From DUZB01 sp964407525 (GTDB lineage: Bacteria > Desulfobacterota > DSM-4660 > Desulfatiglandales > Desulfatiglandaceae), in assembly GCA_964407525.1 (NCBI GenBank), contig CAYOWC010000112.1, positions 1 through 13,673 of the forward strand: a stretch of DNA of 13,673 nt, written 5' to 3'. This document shows, piece after piece, positions 1-7,560 of this stretch (position 1 is the first letter of the stretch; each line of letters starts with the position of its first letter). Made by a program: the position numbers and the translations under genes. The notes beneath the pieces are model-generated. The model had not been told where the DNA came from. It worked only from the letters and a program-made list of their open reading frames with translations, and made no database searches.

Positions 1-653
1 GGATGATTGTTGGTTTCGCTCAGATGAGCAAGAACCACGACCTTCAAGTCGTCATGGGACACAGCTTGGAGGAGATCGGCTGCCTGTTGGTTGGAAAGGT
101 GGCCGTCACGGCTTTTTATCCGGCGTTTGAGATTCAGAGGATAGGGCCCATGGTCGAGCATGTGTGGGTCGTAATTGAATTCCATGATCAAGGCGTGGCA
201 TTTGGTTAACCTGTCTTCTGTCAGGCCGGTGCTTTTTCCCAGATCAGTCACGATACCGATTCTGGATCCATTTGCAGAGAGAATCGCCCCTATGGGATCC
301 GCGGCATCGTGGCATTTGGTGAATGTTTCTAACAGGAGGTCATTGATTTCCATCGTGTCGCCGGTTTCGATGAAGACGGGTTTGGGAATGTTTTTGAGCG
401 TCTTGCTGCCACGGTTGAATGTTGCACGATTGATGTAAAGCGGCAAATCATAGCGCCTGCACAACGGCCCAGCGCCTTTAATGTGGTCCCCATGTTCATG
501 GGTAATAATCAGGGCATCAAGGTCTTCGGCTCCTACACCGATCATAGCAAGTCTTCGTTCGGTTTCGCGACAACTAAGTCCTGCGTCGATCAGGACATTT
601 GCTTGATCCGTCTCCACGTAAAAGCAATTCCCACTGCTTCCGGAAGCAAGCAC
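1..653 (-). CDS. MBL-fold metallo-hydrolase, YycJ/WalJ-like (3' end cut by window)
   Basis: Translating the minus strand gives an open frame of about 217 codons that runs off the left edge. It begins with the family's N-terminal pattern (VLASGSSGN) and has the metal-binding HEHGDH at residues 52-57, further likely ligands His115 (KCHDAADP) and Asp137 (VTDLG), and SRDGHLSN at 181-188, typical of YycJ/WalJ-like proteins. These are predicted cytoplasmic two-metal hydrolases; the substrate is not certain, and nuclease or cell-wall-related roles have been proposed for relatives. About 45 C-terminal residues are probably missing. The start is unclear: no ATG, GTG or TTG lies between the in-frame upstream stop and the GTG at 651-653. 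Homologues usually start about four residues earlier, where this sequence has ATA (663-665). The gene lies just beyond the terminator at the dut stop, so it probably has its own promoter, which I could not identify. Confidence 0.9.
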   Translation of the reverse strand, partial: MLASGSSGNCFYVETDQANVLIDAGLSCRETERRLAMIGVGAEDLDALIITHEHGDHIKGAGPLCRRYDLPLYINRATFNRGSKTLKNIPKPVFIETGDTMEINDLLLETFTKCHDAADPIGAILSANGSRIGIVTDLGKSTGLTEDRLTKCHALIMEFNYDPHMLDHGPYPLNLKRRIKSRDGHLSNQQAADLLQAVSHDDLKVVVLAHLSETNNH

Positions 654-703
654 GGAAAATCGTATGGTTCCATTCTGATGATTTATCGGACTGTCCCCTT
701 TTT

Positions 704-728
704 AAAAAAAAATTAGCGGATTCCGCTA
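704..728 (-). terminator. Rho-independent terminator overlapping the dut stop codon
   Basis: On the minus strand TAGCGG (728-723), loop AAT, CCGCTA (719-714) forms a perfect 6-bp stem, followed after one A by nine consecutive T (712-704). The stem is built from the last dut codons (Ser-Gly-Ile-Arg) and the first two bases of its TAA stop, so terminator and coding end are the same DNA. It probably closes the long operon. The stem is short, so some read-through into the downstream gene is possible. Confidence 0.75.
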
Positions 729-1165
729 TGGCCGAACCCTCCGGCTCCCCGCTCGGTTTCATCCAGTTCGGCCACTTCACGGATCTCGGCATGAAATACT
801 CTGGCAATCACCATCTGGGCGATTCTGTCTCCCCTGTTGATGACAAAGGGCTTCTTTCCCCAGTTGATCAGGATGATTCCGATCTCTCCCCTGTAGTCCT
901 CATCGATTGTTCCGGGGGAGTTCACCATTCCGACGCCATGTTTCAGCGCTATCCCGCTGCGTGGTCTGATCTGGGCTTCATAGCCGGATGGAACAGATAT
1001 GGCCAACCCGGTAGGGACCAGTTGAATTTCACCAGGATTCAGGGTTATGGGAGAATCCACAGAGGCTCTAAGATCACATCCCGAGGAGCCTTTGGAGACA
1101 TAGGAAGGAAGTGGTATATCGTGGTGGGAACTTAGACGTTTTATCTCGACCTTGATATTCTCCAA
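713..1165 (-). CDS. dut: dUTP diphosphatase (dUTPase), 150 aa
   Basis: Hydrolyses dUTP to dUMP and pyrophosphate, keeping uracil out of DNA and supplying dUMP for thymidylate synthesis; trimeric in this family. All five trimeric-dUTPase motifs are present: I GCDLRA (29-34), II RPRSG (67-71), III GTIDEDYRG (85-93, with the probable catalytic Asp88 and the deoxyribose-selecting Tyr91), IV RGDRIAQ (111-117) and V RGAGGFGHSG (139-148), which ends two residues before the C-terminus. I chose the TTG at 1163-1165 because GAGG lies 6 nt upstream and the length matches the usual 150 aa or so. The frame stays open to another TTG at 1208-1210, which would add 15 residues with no clear ribosome site. The gene follows the M16 peptidase gene and is probably last in the operon. 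Confidence 0.95.
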   Translation of the reverse strand: MENIKVEIKRLSSHHDIPLPSYVSKGSSGCDLRASVDSPITLNPGEIQLVPTGLAISVPSGYEAQIRPRSGIALKHGVGMVNSPGTIDEDYRGEIGIILINWGKKPFVINRGDRIAQMVIARVFHAEIREVAELDETERGAGGFGHSGIR

Positions 1166-1213
1166 TGCAGACCTCGTTAAGTAGTTTGAACCTTTGAACT
1201 TTTGAGGCAATGT

Positions 1214-2479
1214 TCAACGTATGTTCAGACATTCTCTTACCATGTTCTCATCTTCCAGCGGACCAAGGGAAGCAAAGGCCAGATCACCGTTTCGAAAGAC
1301 CTTCCCGGCGATGTCCACAATATCGTCGAGAACAACTTTTTCCAGCTTGTCCACCAGTTCTTCGTAGGTGACTTCCCTGTCAAATACGGATTCATTTTTT
1401 GCGATGCGCATCATTCGACTATCCGCACTTTCAGATGACAGGTATATCCCTCCGATAAGATGCTCCCTTGCTGCTGTAAGGTCGTCCTGGATGAAATCGC
1501 CGTTGCACATTTTTCTGATTTCCTGTTGAACCGTTTCAAGAAGGGGCTCTATGTTCTTAGGTTCCGTGGCGGCATAAACGCCTAAAAGACCGGCATCCGC
1601 ATAGGACGAAAGAAAGGAATATATGGAATAGGCCAGGCCCCTGTTTTCTCTCACTTCCTGGAAAAGGCGGGAACTCATATTGCCTCCCAGGATAGTGTTG
1701 AAAATGGCGCAGGAAAATCTGTCGTTATCTATCTGGGAAGGGGCTTCCGCCCCTAAGCAGAGATGTACCTGCTCCAGTTTTTTGAAATGAAGAGAGATTC
1801 CTCTTTTTGATGCCGGCGCAGACCTTTCGGGATTTGGGCCGCCCCCTTTGAATGCAGACTCGAAAACAGGGCCCAAGCGCGAGAGCATTTCCTCATGATG
1901 AATATTACCGGCGGCCACTACCATAATGCGTTCGGGAAGGTAATAATTCCGTATATATTTTGAAATGATTTCCTGGTTAATGCCGGATACCGTTTCTCCT
2001 GTTCCGAGGATTGACCGGCCCAGGGGATGACCAGACCAGAACTGGCCGTTGAAAAGGACATTCAGCCTGTCGTCGGGTGTATCTTCCATCATATTGATTT
2101 CCTGAAAAATCACCTCCCTTTCCCGTTCCATATTGATCGGGTCAAAGAGGGGATTCAGGAAGATATCCGACAGGACGTCAGCCAATATGGGAAAATGTTT
2201 TCCCAGAACCTTGCCGTAAAAACAGGTGTTTTCTTTTCCGGTGAAGGCGTTTGAGAGGCCTCCGATGGCGTCAAGATCTTTTGCGATATCCAGAGAAGAG
2301 CGCGTTGGTGTCCCTTTGAAACTCATATGTTCTATGAAGTGGGAAACCCCGTTTTCCGTATCTGTTTCATCTCTGGAACCGGTATTTACCCATATCCCAA
2401 GGGATACTGACTGCAGGTGCTCAATCTCTTCAGTGAGGATCTTGACGCCGTTGTTTAAAACCGTTTTGTTATAATTCAT
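1214..2479 (-). CDS. M16 family zinc peptidase (processing-peptidase type), 421 aa
   Basis: Predicted zinc metallopeptidase of the pitrilysin/mitochondrial-processing-peptidase family. The inverted zinc motif HxxEH is intact as HFIEH (47-51). Glu127 in VIFQEI lies at the family's distance for the third zinc ligand. The N-terminal M16 domain spans roughly residues 10-155 and the inactive-like second M16 domain roughly 165-345, the usual size for the compact one-chain bacterial form. No signal peptide is visible, so it should be cytoplasmic; the physiological substrate is unknown. The ATG overlaps the end of pnp by 11 nt (ATGAATTATAA contains the pnp TAA), with AAGGA 8 nt upstream inside pnp, so translation is probably coupled. 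Placement between pnp and dut recurs in several bacterial groups. Confidence 0.93.
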   Translation of the reverse strand: MNYNKTVLNNGVKILTEEIEHLQSVSLGIWVNTGSRDETDTENGVSHFIEHMSFKGTPTRSSLDIAKDLDAIGGLSNAFTGKENTCFYGKVLGKHFPILADVLSDIFLNPLFDPINMEREREVIFQEINMMEDTPDDRLNVLFNGQFWSGHPLGRSILGTGETVSGINQEIISKYIRNYYLPERIMVVAAGNIHHEEMLSRLGPVFESAFKGGGPNPERSAPASKRGISLHFKKLEQVHLCLGAEAPSQIDNDRFSCAIFNTILGGNMSSRLFQEVRENRGLAYSIYSFLSSYADAGLLGVYAATEPKNIEPLLETVQQEIRKMCNGDFIQDDLTAAREHLIGGIYLSSESADSRMMRIAKNESVFDREVTYEELVDKLEKVVLDDIVDIAGKVFRNGDLAFASLGPLEDENMVRECLNIR

Positions 2480-4574
2480 CCAGGTTTTCCTTTAGAGCGG
2501 CCTTGCGCGAAAGGCGTATTCGGCCGTCTTTACCCACTTCCAATACCTTAACAACGATTTCGTCTCCTTCATTTAACACATCCGTAACCTTATTGACCCT
2601 CTCGTCAGCGAGCTGGGAAATGTGGACCAGACCGTCCGTTCCGGGAAAGATTTCTACGAAAGCGCCGAAATCCATGATTTTGACGACTTTGCCTTTGTAC
2701 AGTTTATCGACTTCTGCTTCCTGAACAATCTCACGAACCATTTGCTCAGCGGCATCGGCACATTCTTTGTCCGGAGAAGAAATGGTCACGATTCCCTCAT
2801 CATCCACATCTATTCTTGCTCCCGACGTGTTGCTGATTTCTCGAATGGTCTTTCCCCCGGGGCCAATGAGGACCCTGACTTTTTCCGTACTGATCTTCAC
2901 GGACGTAATGATAGGCGCAAATTCAGAAACATTCTCCCTCGGTTGCGTAATTGCCTTCTGCATCTCATCCAGAATATGAAGTCTGCCCTTCCTTGCCTGC
3001 TCAAGTGCCTGCTGCATAATCTCTTTCGTGAGACGCTCAATTTTGATATCCATCTGAAGGGCCGTAATCCCGTCGCGGGTTCCGGTAACCTTGAAATCCA
3101 TGTCGCCAAAATGGTCTTCGTCTCCGATAATATCGGTAAGGACAACGACCTTGTCTCCGTCCGAAACCAGTCCCATAGCTACTCCGGCTACGGCTTCTTT
3201 GAGGGGAACGCCTGCATCCATGAGGGAGAGACAGCCTCCGCAAACACTGGCCATGGAAGAGGAGCCATTGGATTCAAGGATTTCAGACACCACCCGGATG
3301 CAGTACTTGAAATCTTCGGCGTCCGGCAATACGGGCATGAGCGCCCTTCTTGCAAGTGCTCCGTGGCCAATTTCCCTTCTCCCAGGACCTCCCAGTCTTT
3401 TTGCTTCTCCAACACTGTAGGGGGGGAAATTATAGTGGAGAATAAAGTTCCGGAAACCGTCGCCGTAGATGGACTCGATTCTTTGTTCGTCCCTTTGCGT
3501 TCCCAGGGTGGTCAGGACCATGGCCTGCGTTTCTCCACGTGTGAAAAGGGCTGATCCATGAATGCGAGGCAACAGGCCCGCTACGCATTCTATGGGGCGT
3601 ACTTCATCAAATGCGCGATCACCGATCCGCTTTCCTTCATCCAAAATCATGCTTCGGATAATTGTTTTCTGAATGGAGTGCAGGATCTCCCGGATTTCCG
3701 AACGCCGGCCTTCGAATTCTTCTGAAAGGGCTTTCTGGACGGAAGTCTCAACCTCTTTGACCTTATTCTGTCTTTCCAGTTTGTCGGCAGTGGTAAGCAC
3801 TTCTTTCATCAAAGGGAAAGCCATTTCTTCCACCTTTGCCTTCATGTTCTCATCTGCTGCATTCGCTTCGTCAGGTTCTATGATTCTTTTCGGTTTTCCA
3901 GCCTGCGCTTTCAGTTCATCCTGCATGTCAAGAAGAGGCTGAATTGCTTCGTGTCCATAAAATATGGCGTCAATCATATCGGATTCAGAAACAAATTCCG
4001 AACCTCCTTCAACCATCACAACCCCATCACGGTTACTTGCGACGATGAGGTTAATGTCGCTTTCCGCCTGCTCGCTGATTGTGGGATTGGCAATGAACTC
4101 CCCGTCAATCCGTCCCACCCTGACTCCCGCGATGGGGCCTGAGAAGGGGATGTCGGAGATCTCAAGGGCGGCTGAGGCGCCGAGAATAGCCATCACGTCA
4201 GATTGATTTTCCTTGTCGCTTGAAAGTACCGTGGCGATTACCTGGGTCTCAAAATAATAGTTGTCAGGAAACAGGGGCCTTAAAGGCCTGTCAATCAAAC
4301 GGGATGTGAGGGTTTCGCTCTCACCGGGCCTTCCCATATCTCTTCGGAAATAGTTTCCCGGGATTTTTCCCCCCGCGTAGGACATCTCCTGATATTCCAC
4401 CGTCAACGGCAGGAAATCGATTCCGGCCCTGATTTCGTCAGTGGACACAGCTGTCACCAGCACAACGGTCTGACCACAGGTTACGACTACGGACCCGCTT
4501 GCCTGCCTGGCAATTCGACCAGTTTCTATATGAAGGGGCTTTCCATTTATCTCAATAGATACATTTTTTATCAT
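2469..4574 (-). CDS. pnp: Polyribonucleotide nucleotidyltransferase (PNPase), 701 aa
   Basis: Phosphorolytic 3'-to-5' exoribonuclease of RNA decay, trimeric, also able to add nucleotides. Domains in order: first RNase PH core (about 10-140) with the conserved GGKIPGNYFRR segment, helical linker (about 145-225), second RNase PH core (about 325-460), KH domain with GPGG at 571-574, and S1 domain (about 626-690). Asp485 and Asp491 in GDEDHFGDMD match, by context and spacing, the catalytic/metal aspartates of the E. coli enzyme, so it looks active. The start is the ATG at 4572-4574 (MIKNVSI), preceded by GGGAG 9 nt upstream. The frame stays open for 28 further codons, but these overlap leader hairpins and do not look like PNPase. 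It follows rpsO after 276 nt of structured spacer and overlaps the M16 gene. Confidence 0.98.
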   Translation of the reverse strand: MIKNVSIEINGKPLHIETGRIARQASGSVVVTCGQTVVLVTAVSTDEIRAGIDFLPLTVEYQEMSYAGGKIPGNYFRRDMGRPGESETLTSRLIDRPLRPLFPDNYYFETQVIATVLSSDKENQSDVMAILGASAALEISDIPFSGPIAGVRVGRIDGEFIANPTISEQAESDINLIVASNRDGVVMVEGGSEFVSESDMIDAIFYGHEAIQPLLDMQDELKAQAGKPKRIIEPDEANAADENMKAKVEEMAFPLMKEVLTTADKLERQNKVKEVETSVQKALSEEFEGRRSEIREILHSIQKTIIRSMILDEGKRIGDRAFDEVRPIECVAGLLPRIHGSALFTRGETQAMVLTTLGTQRDEQRIESIYGDGFRNFILHYNFPPYSVGEAKRLGGPGRREIGHGALARRALMPVLPDAEDFKYCIRVVSEILESNGSSSMASVCGGCLSLMDAGVPLKEAVAGVAMGLVSDGDKVVVLTDIIGDEDHFGDMDFKVTGTRDGITALQMDIKIERLTKEIMQQALEQARKGRLHILDEMQKAITQPRENVSEFAPIITSVKISTEKVRVLIGPGGKTIREISNTSGARIDVDDEGIVTISSPDKECADAAEQMVREIVQEAEVDKLYKGKVVKIMDFGAFVEIFPGTDGLVHISQLADERVNKVTDVLNEGDEIVVKVLEVGKDGRIRLSRKAALKENLDEL

Positions 4575-4850
4575 TTTTCTGTTCTCCCTTTCGCTGAACC
4601 TTACTTTAAAGGCAATCGGGATTTCATGAAAATCCCTTTCGATTGAAACTCGTGTCAAAAACAGGCCACATCAGCAATTGCTGAAGCCCGTGGTTTCACC
4701 GCTGTTATTCCAGCTGGTTGAATTTCCTTTCGGAAAAAAGTTTTCCCCACAAAGATTCCCAAGTGGGGGGTCGTTTATTCGGGGCTTCTCGGGAGCTTCA
4801 GGCGCCGGTCGGATGTTCCGGATGGGCGCCCAGCCCCGAAGAAGTCCAGG
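4575..4850 (-). promoter_or_regulatory. Structured rpsO-pnp spacer / pnp leader
   Basis: This 276-nt gap has no credible gene but contains several minus-strand RNA hairpins. (1) 4840-4778: TTCGGGGCT pairs with AGCCCCGAA over 9 bp, enclosing a GGCGCC/GGCGCC helix. (2) 4768-4745: CCCCAC/GTGGGG with a long loop, followed by AAAAC and six T (4739-4734), a weak terminator or attenuator candidate. (3) A small TTTCC-GAAA-GGAAA hairpin just after it. (4) TCAGCAATTGCTGA (4684-4671), flanked by CCAC and GTGG and followed by a short T-run. (5) 4645-4613: CAATCG/CGATTG outside GGATTT/AAATCC, ending about 38 nt before the pnp ATG. In E. coli the pnp leader is cut by RNase III and then used for PNPase autoregulation; a similar role here is an inference from position and structure only. 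Confidence 0.5.
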
Positions 4851-5120
4851 TTATTTTCGAATGCCGAGTTCTTTGATCAATACACGGTATTTGTCCGCAT
4901 CTTTTTTCTTCAGATAATTGAGAAGTCTTCTTCTTTGTCCAACAAGCTTCAAAAGGCCTCTTCGGGAATGATGATCTTTTTTATGAAACTGAAAATGGCC
5001 CGTAAGATACTTGATACGCGTCGTGAGCAGGGCGATCTGTACTTCCGATGAGCCGGTATCCTTCTCGTGTAATTTAAACTGATCAATGATTCCCTTTTTT
5101 GCTACTGCTGTCATAACCAC
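4851..5120 (-). CDS. rpsO: 30S ribosomal protein S15 (uS15), 89 aa
   Basis: Small-subunit protein that binds the central domain of 16S rRNA early in assembly. The whole chain matches the family in length and pattern: HEKDTGSSEVQIALLT near the N-terminus, then the basic HHSRRGLLKLVGQRRRLLNYL helix region in parts (residues about 50-70), ending LGIRK. GGAGG lies 8 nt before the GTG at 5118-5120, which I take as the start. The ATG two codons later (5112-5114) is the alternative and would give 87 residues. An ATG closer to the ribosome site is out of frame. It lies between truB and pnp, the common bacterial arrangement, with a hairpin in its short leader. Confidence 0.97.
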   Translation of the reverse strand: MVMTAVAKKGIIDQFKLHEKDTGSSEVQIALLTTRIKYLTGHFQFHKKDHHSRRGLLKLVGQRRRLLNYLKKKDADKYRVLIKELGIRK

Positions 5121-5172
5121 TTTTCATTCCTCCTCAGTAGGTTTGAGTAATGGGATTACGCATATTTGAGAG

Positions 5173-5209
5173 CTCGCCTGTTAAGCGGAAATTCGAAATC
5201 CTCGGCGAG
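5173..5209 (-). promoter_or_regulatory. Hairpin in the rpsO leader (possible S15 autoregulatory site)
   Basis: In the 113-nt truB-rpsO gap the minus strand has CTCGCC (5209-5204) complementary to GGCGAG (5178-5173), a perfect 6-bp GC-rich stem closing a 25-nt loop that includes the palindrome TTCGAA. It lies about 52 nt upstream of the rpsO start and has no T-run, so it is not a terminator. S15 represses its own mRNA through leader structures in several bacteria, using different folds; assigning this one to S15 is an inference. Confidence 0.35.
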
Positions 5210-5233
5210 TCATATTCATTTCTTTCCGGGGTT

Positions 5234-6166
5234 TCACGAAAAAACCCGTTCTATCCCTATGTCGCCATTTTTGTTACCCCCCCTTTGATGTATTCTCAAA
5301 ACAGCAACAAGGTTGCCATCATTCACGAGTTTTAACCACTCGTTATGGCAGTCCCCGTCTACAGATGAAATGCCAAGTTCGTCCCATTTCGGACAATATC
5401 CATTCCTTACTTTCCCAGCTAAAGACGCGGGTATATCCGCTTTTTGCATGTCAGGGATTGCCTCGCTCAAAGCGATCGTACCGGCTGTAAGAAGCGATCC
5501 TATTTCTTTTCCCGATATTTCCCGCGAAGGGAAGGCGTTGTCTACCAAAAAAGTCCCCACGCCTGTTCTTCTAAGACTTTTCAGGTGGGCGCCAGGTCCC
5601 AACTCTTTCCCCAAGTCTGCGGCAATACTTCTGATATAAGTCCCGCTTGAGCATTCTATGTGCAAAGTGATCAAAGGAAGGTCCACAGACACGATGTCTA
5701 AGGAATGAACTGTAACGGGCCTTTCTTTCAGTTCAACTTTGTGGCCTTTCCTTGCCAATTTATAGGACCTTATTCCGTTATGTTTTACAGCGGAATAGGC
5801 CGGCGGCGTTTGTCGAATATCTCCCACGAAGCGACTTGCTTTTTTCAGGATGGTCTGATCGCTCAAATGGGAGACGACGCTCTTTTGAACAATTTTTCCC
5901 GTTGGATCAAGAGTGTCCGTTTCAATGCCCAGTTCAAGAGTCGCGTCATAGGCTTTTTTCCCTGCCATTACATAGCGGGATAGTTTTGTTCCCTGTCCTA
6001 AAAGAATAATGAGCAGTCCGGTGGCAAAAGGATCCAGTGTGCCCGCATGACCGATTTTCAGGGATTTTCCCTGTCCGAAAGCACGTTTTATTTTCCTGAT
6101 GACATCACTCGAACTTTCTCCTTCGCACTTGTCCATCAAAATGATGCCGTCATGTACTGTTTTCAT
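5234..6166 (-). CDS. truB: tRNA pseudouridine(55) synthase TruB, 310 aa
   Basis: Makes pseudouridine at position 55 in the T-loop of tRNAs. The catalytic motif GHAGTLDPFATGLL is intact with Asp45 (numbering from the ATG), followed by LGQGTKLS, the TPPAYSAVK substrate-loop motif, and SSGTYIRSIAADLG in the second half of the core. The last 75 or so residues form a diverged PUA-like RNA-binding tail. I chose the ATG at 6164-6166 because MKTVHDGIILMDK resembles family starts. A TTG at 6191-6193 overlaps the nrnA stop in the same TTGA manner as nrnA overlaps rbfA and would add nine residues; neither has a strong ribosome site. It is followed by a 113-nt gap before rpsO. Confidence 0.96.
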   Translation of the reverse strand: MKTVHDGIILMDKCEGESSSDVIRKIKRAFGQGKSLKIGHAGTLDPFATGLLIILLGQGTKLSRYVMAGKKAYDATLELGIETDTLDPTGKIVQKSVVSHLSDQTILKKASRFVGDIRQTPPAYSAVKHNGIRSYKLARKGHKVELKERPVTVHSLDIVSVDLPLITLHIECSSGTYIRSIAADLGKELGPGAHLKSLRRTGVGTFLVDNAFPSREISGKEIGSLLTAGTIALSEAIPDMQKADIPASLAGKVRNGYCPKWDELGISSVDGDCHNEWLKLVNDGNLVAVLRIHQRGGNKNGDIGIERVFS

Positions 6167-6189
6167 ATACCCCAATCTGCCATTCAGAA

Positions 6190-7182
6190 TCAAATCCCGT
6201 CGAGATAATTGGCAATTTCGTTCAGAAAAGCTTTCTTTAGGGATTCAAGAGGGCCATTCGCATCAAATCCAGCTGCCCTGCTATGTCCGCCTCCCCCGAA
6301 TCGAGATGAAAGTTCAGCCACATCAACTGTGTCGTTCGACCGAAGGCTGAACTTGTAGTGGTCTTTCCCCTTTTCACGGATCAATACGGACAGTTCAACG
6401 CCAAACGCAAATCGTGGGTAATCGACAAACCTGTGGCCTTCGTGTTCTTCAGCGCTTGATTTTTTTAGCATGTCCTGTGTAATTGTCATTATGGCGACGG
6501 TTCCGCCATGGGAAATTTCCAGTGTTCCAAGGACAAGCTCCAAAAGCTTCAACCGGGCTAGTTTATACCCATCCATCACCTTTCGAGAAATATTCCAGGG
6601 AACGGCGCCATGTTCCATTAGTTCAGCTGCGGCTCGAAAGGTTTCCGGATCCGTATTGCTGTATTTGAAAGATCCGGTATCCGTCAGGATGGCGGCAAAG
6701 AGATTTTCGGCGATCTCTTCATCTATTGGCAGTCCTGCCGCTTTGATCAGCTCAAAAACAATGACTCCTGTTGAAGATTTCTCGGGGCATACCAGATTTA
6801 TATGGCCAAAGGTATCATTTGTTCCATGGTGATCTATGTTTATAATAAGGCCGATTTTTTTGAAGTCATCATAGATGGCGCCCAGGCGCGTCCGATCCGC
6901 ACAATCAAGGGCTATCGCAACGTCGAACCGGCCCTGAATCTGAATTCCATCCTGGATTTCCTGTGACCCACTGAGTGTCTTCAGAGAGCCTGTAAGTGGT
7001 TTTTGTGTGACAAGGGTCACATCTTTTCCCACAGCAGAAAGACTCTTGCCGAGGGCGATCATGGAACCGATGCCATCTGCATCCGGATCTTGATGGGTTG
7101 CAAGCAGAAAACGTTTGTTTTCAAGGAGCGAGGAAACAATTTCTTTGAACGGGCTCAATTCTTTGGTTTTGGCGGTTGTCAA
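6190..7182 (-). CDS. nrnA: DHH/DHHA1 phosphoesterase, NrnA-like (nanoRNase/pAp phosphatase), 330 aa
   Basis: Predicted manganese-dependent enzyme that degrades very short RNAs and/or dephosphorylates 3'-phosphoadenosine 5'-phosphate. Seen motifs: THQDPDADGIGS (29-40; His30, Asp34, Asp36), LDCAD (92-96), DHH (117-119), LTDTGSFKYSNT, and the DHHA1 glycine-rich GGGGHSRAAGF starting near residue 296. Length and order match bifunctional NrnA; the split between the two activities cannot be read from sequence. The start is the TTG at 7180-7182, which shares TTGA with the rbfA stop, with GGGAG 11 nt upstream; the next Met (residue 41) would remove the first motif. The gene is placed between rbfA and truB, a common bacterial arrangement, next to the other RNA-decay gene pnp. 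Confidence 0.93.
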   Translation of the reverse strand: MTTAKTKELSPFKEIVSSLLENKRFLLATHQDPDADGIGSMIALGKSLSAVGKDVTLVTQKPLTGSLKTLSGSQEIQDGIQIQGRFDVAIALDCADRTRLGAIYDDFKKIGLIINIDHHGTNDTFGHINLVCPEKSSTGVIVFELIKAAGLPIDEEIAENLFAAILTDTGSFKYSNTDPETFRAAAELMEHGAVPWNISRKVMDGYKLARLKLLELVLGTLEISHGGTVAIMTITQDMLKKSSAEEHEGHRFVDYPRFAFGVELSVLIREKGKDHYKFSLRSNDTVDVAELSSRFGGGGHSRAAGFDANGPLESLKKAFLNEIANYLDGI

Positions 7183-7535
7183 TCTTTTTCGGTCTCCCTT
7201 ATCTTGTCAAAGAGTTTTTCCATATGACTTCCATCGGCGAGGGAGGTGTCGTGGACGAATTTTAATTTAGGGACATAGCGTAGCTGCATGTTCCTTCCGA
7301 TTTCCCTCTTGATAAACTTGGAGGCGCTTTCGAGACCCGATCCAGCGCGTTTTATTTCTTCTTCTCCCCCGATGGCGCTGAAATAGATCCTCGCGGACTT
7401 AAGATCGTCCGAAAGATCAATTCCTGTGAGGGTTACACCCCTGACTCTCTGGTCCTTCACTTTTTCCAAAAGAAGAAAAGCAATTTCCTTGAGAATAAGA
7501 TCCCCTACTCGGACGGCTCTTTTACCTGGCAACAT
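7179..7535 (-). CDS. rbfA: Ribosome-binding factor A, 118 aa
   Basis: Cytoplasmic 30S maturation factor with a KH-like fold, acting late in 16S rRNA processing. The chain shows the family's start (GKRAVRVGDLILKEIAFLL), the VKDQRVRGVTLTGIDLSDDL strand region, and the LRYVPKLKFVHDTS motif near the C-terminus; 118 aa is normal. AGGA lies 6 nt before the ATG at 7533-7535. Its stop overlaps the nrnA start. The spacing to the upstream DUF503 gene is enlarged to over 200 nt by the repeat-flanked insertion at 7573-7747, so rbfA expression from the operon depends on transcription through that element. Confidence 0.95.
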   Translation of the reverse strand: MLPGKRAVRVGDLILKEIAFLLLEKVKDQRVRGVTLTGIDLSDDLKSARIYFSAIGGEEEIKRAGSGLESASKFIKREIGRNMQLRYVPKLKFVHDTSLADGSHMEKLFDKIRETEKD

Positions 7536-7560
7536 GTTGAATCCTAAATGAAATATAGGG

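Noticed and set aside
599..1135. 178-codon plus-strand open frame
   Set aside because: It is antisense to dut and the start of the metallo-beta-lactamase gene, both of which show full family motifs on the minus strand.
1184..1199. Short direct repeat GTTCAAA on the minus strand between the M16 gene and dut
   Set aside because: Two adjacent seven-base copies are too short to mean much and have no further structure.
2622..3554. 310-codon plus-strand open frame
   Set aside because: It lies wholly antisense to pnp, has no recognisable protein pattern or ribosome site, and reflects codon bias of the PNPase gene.
4575..4658. N-terminal extension of PNPase by 28 codons
   Set aside because: The extra residues do not resemble PNPase starts, overlap a stable leader hairpin, and the ATG at 4572-4574 has a good ribosome site.
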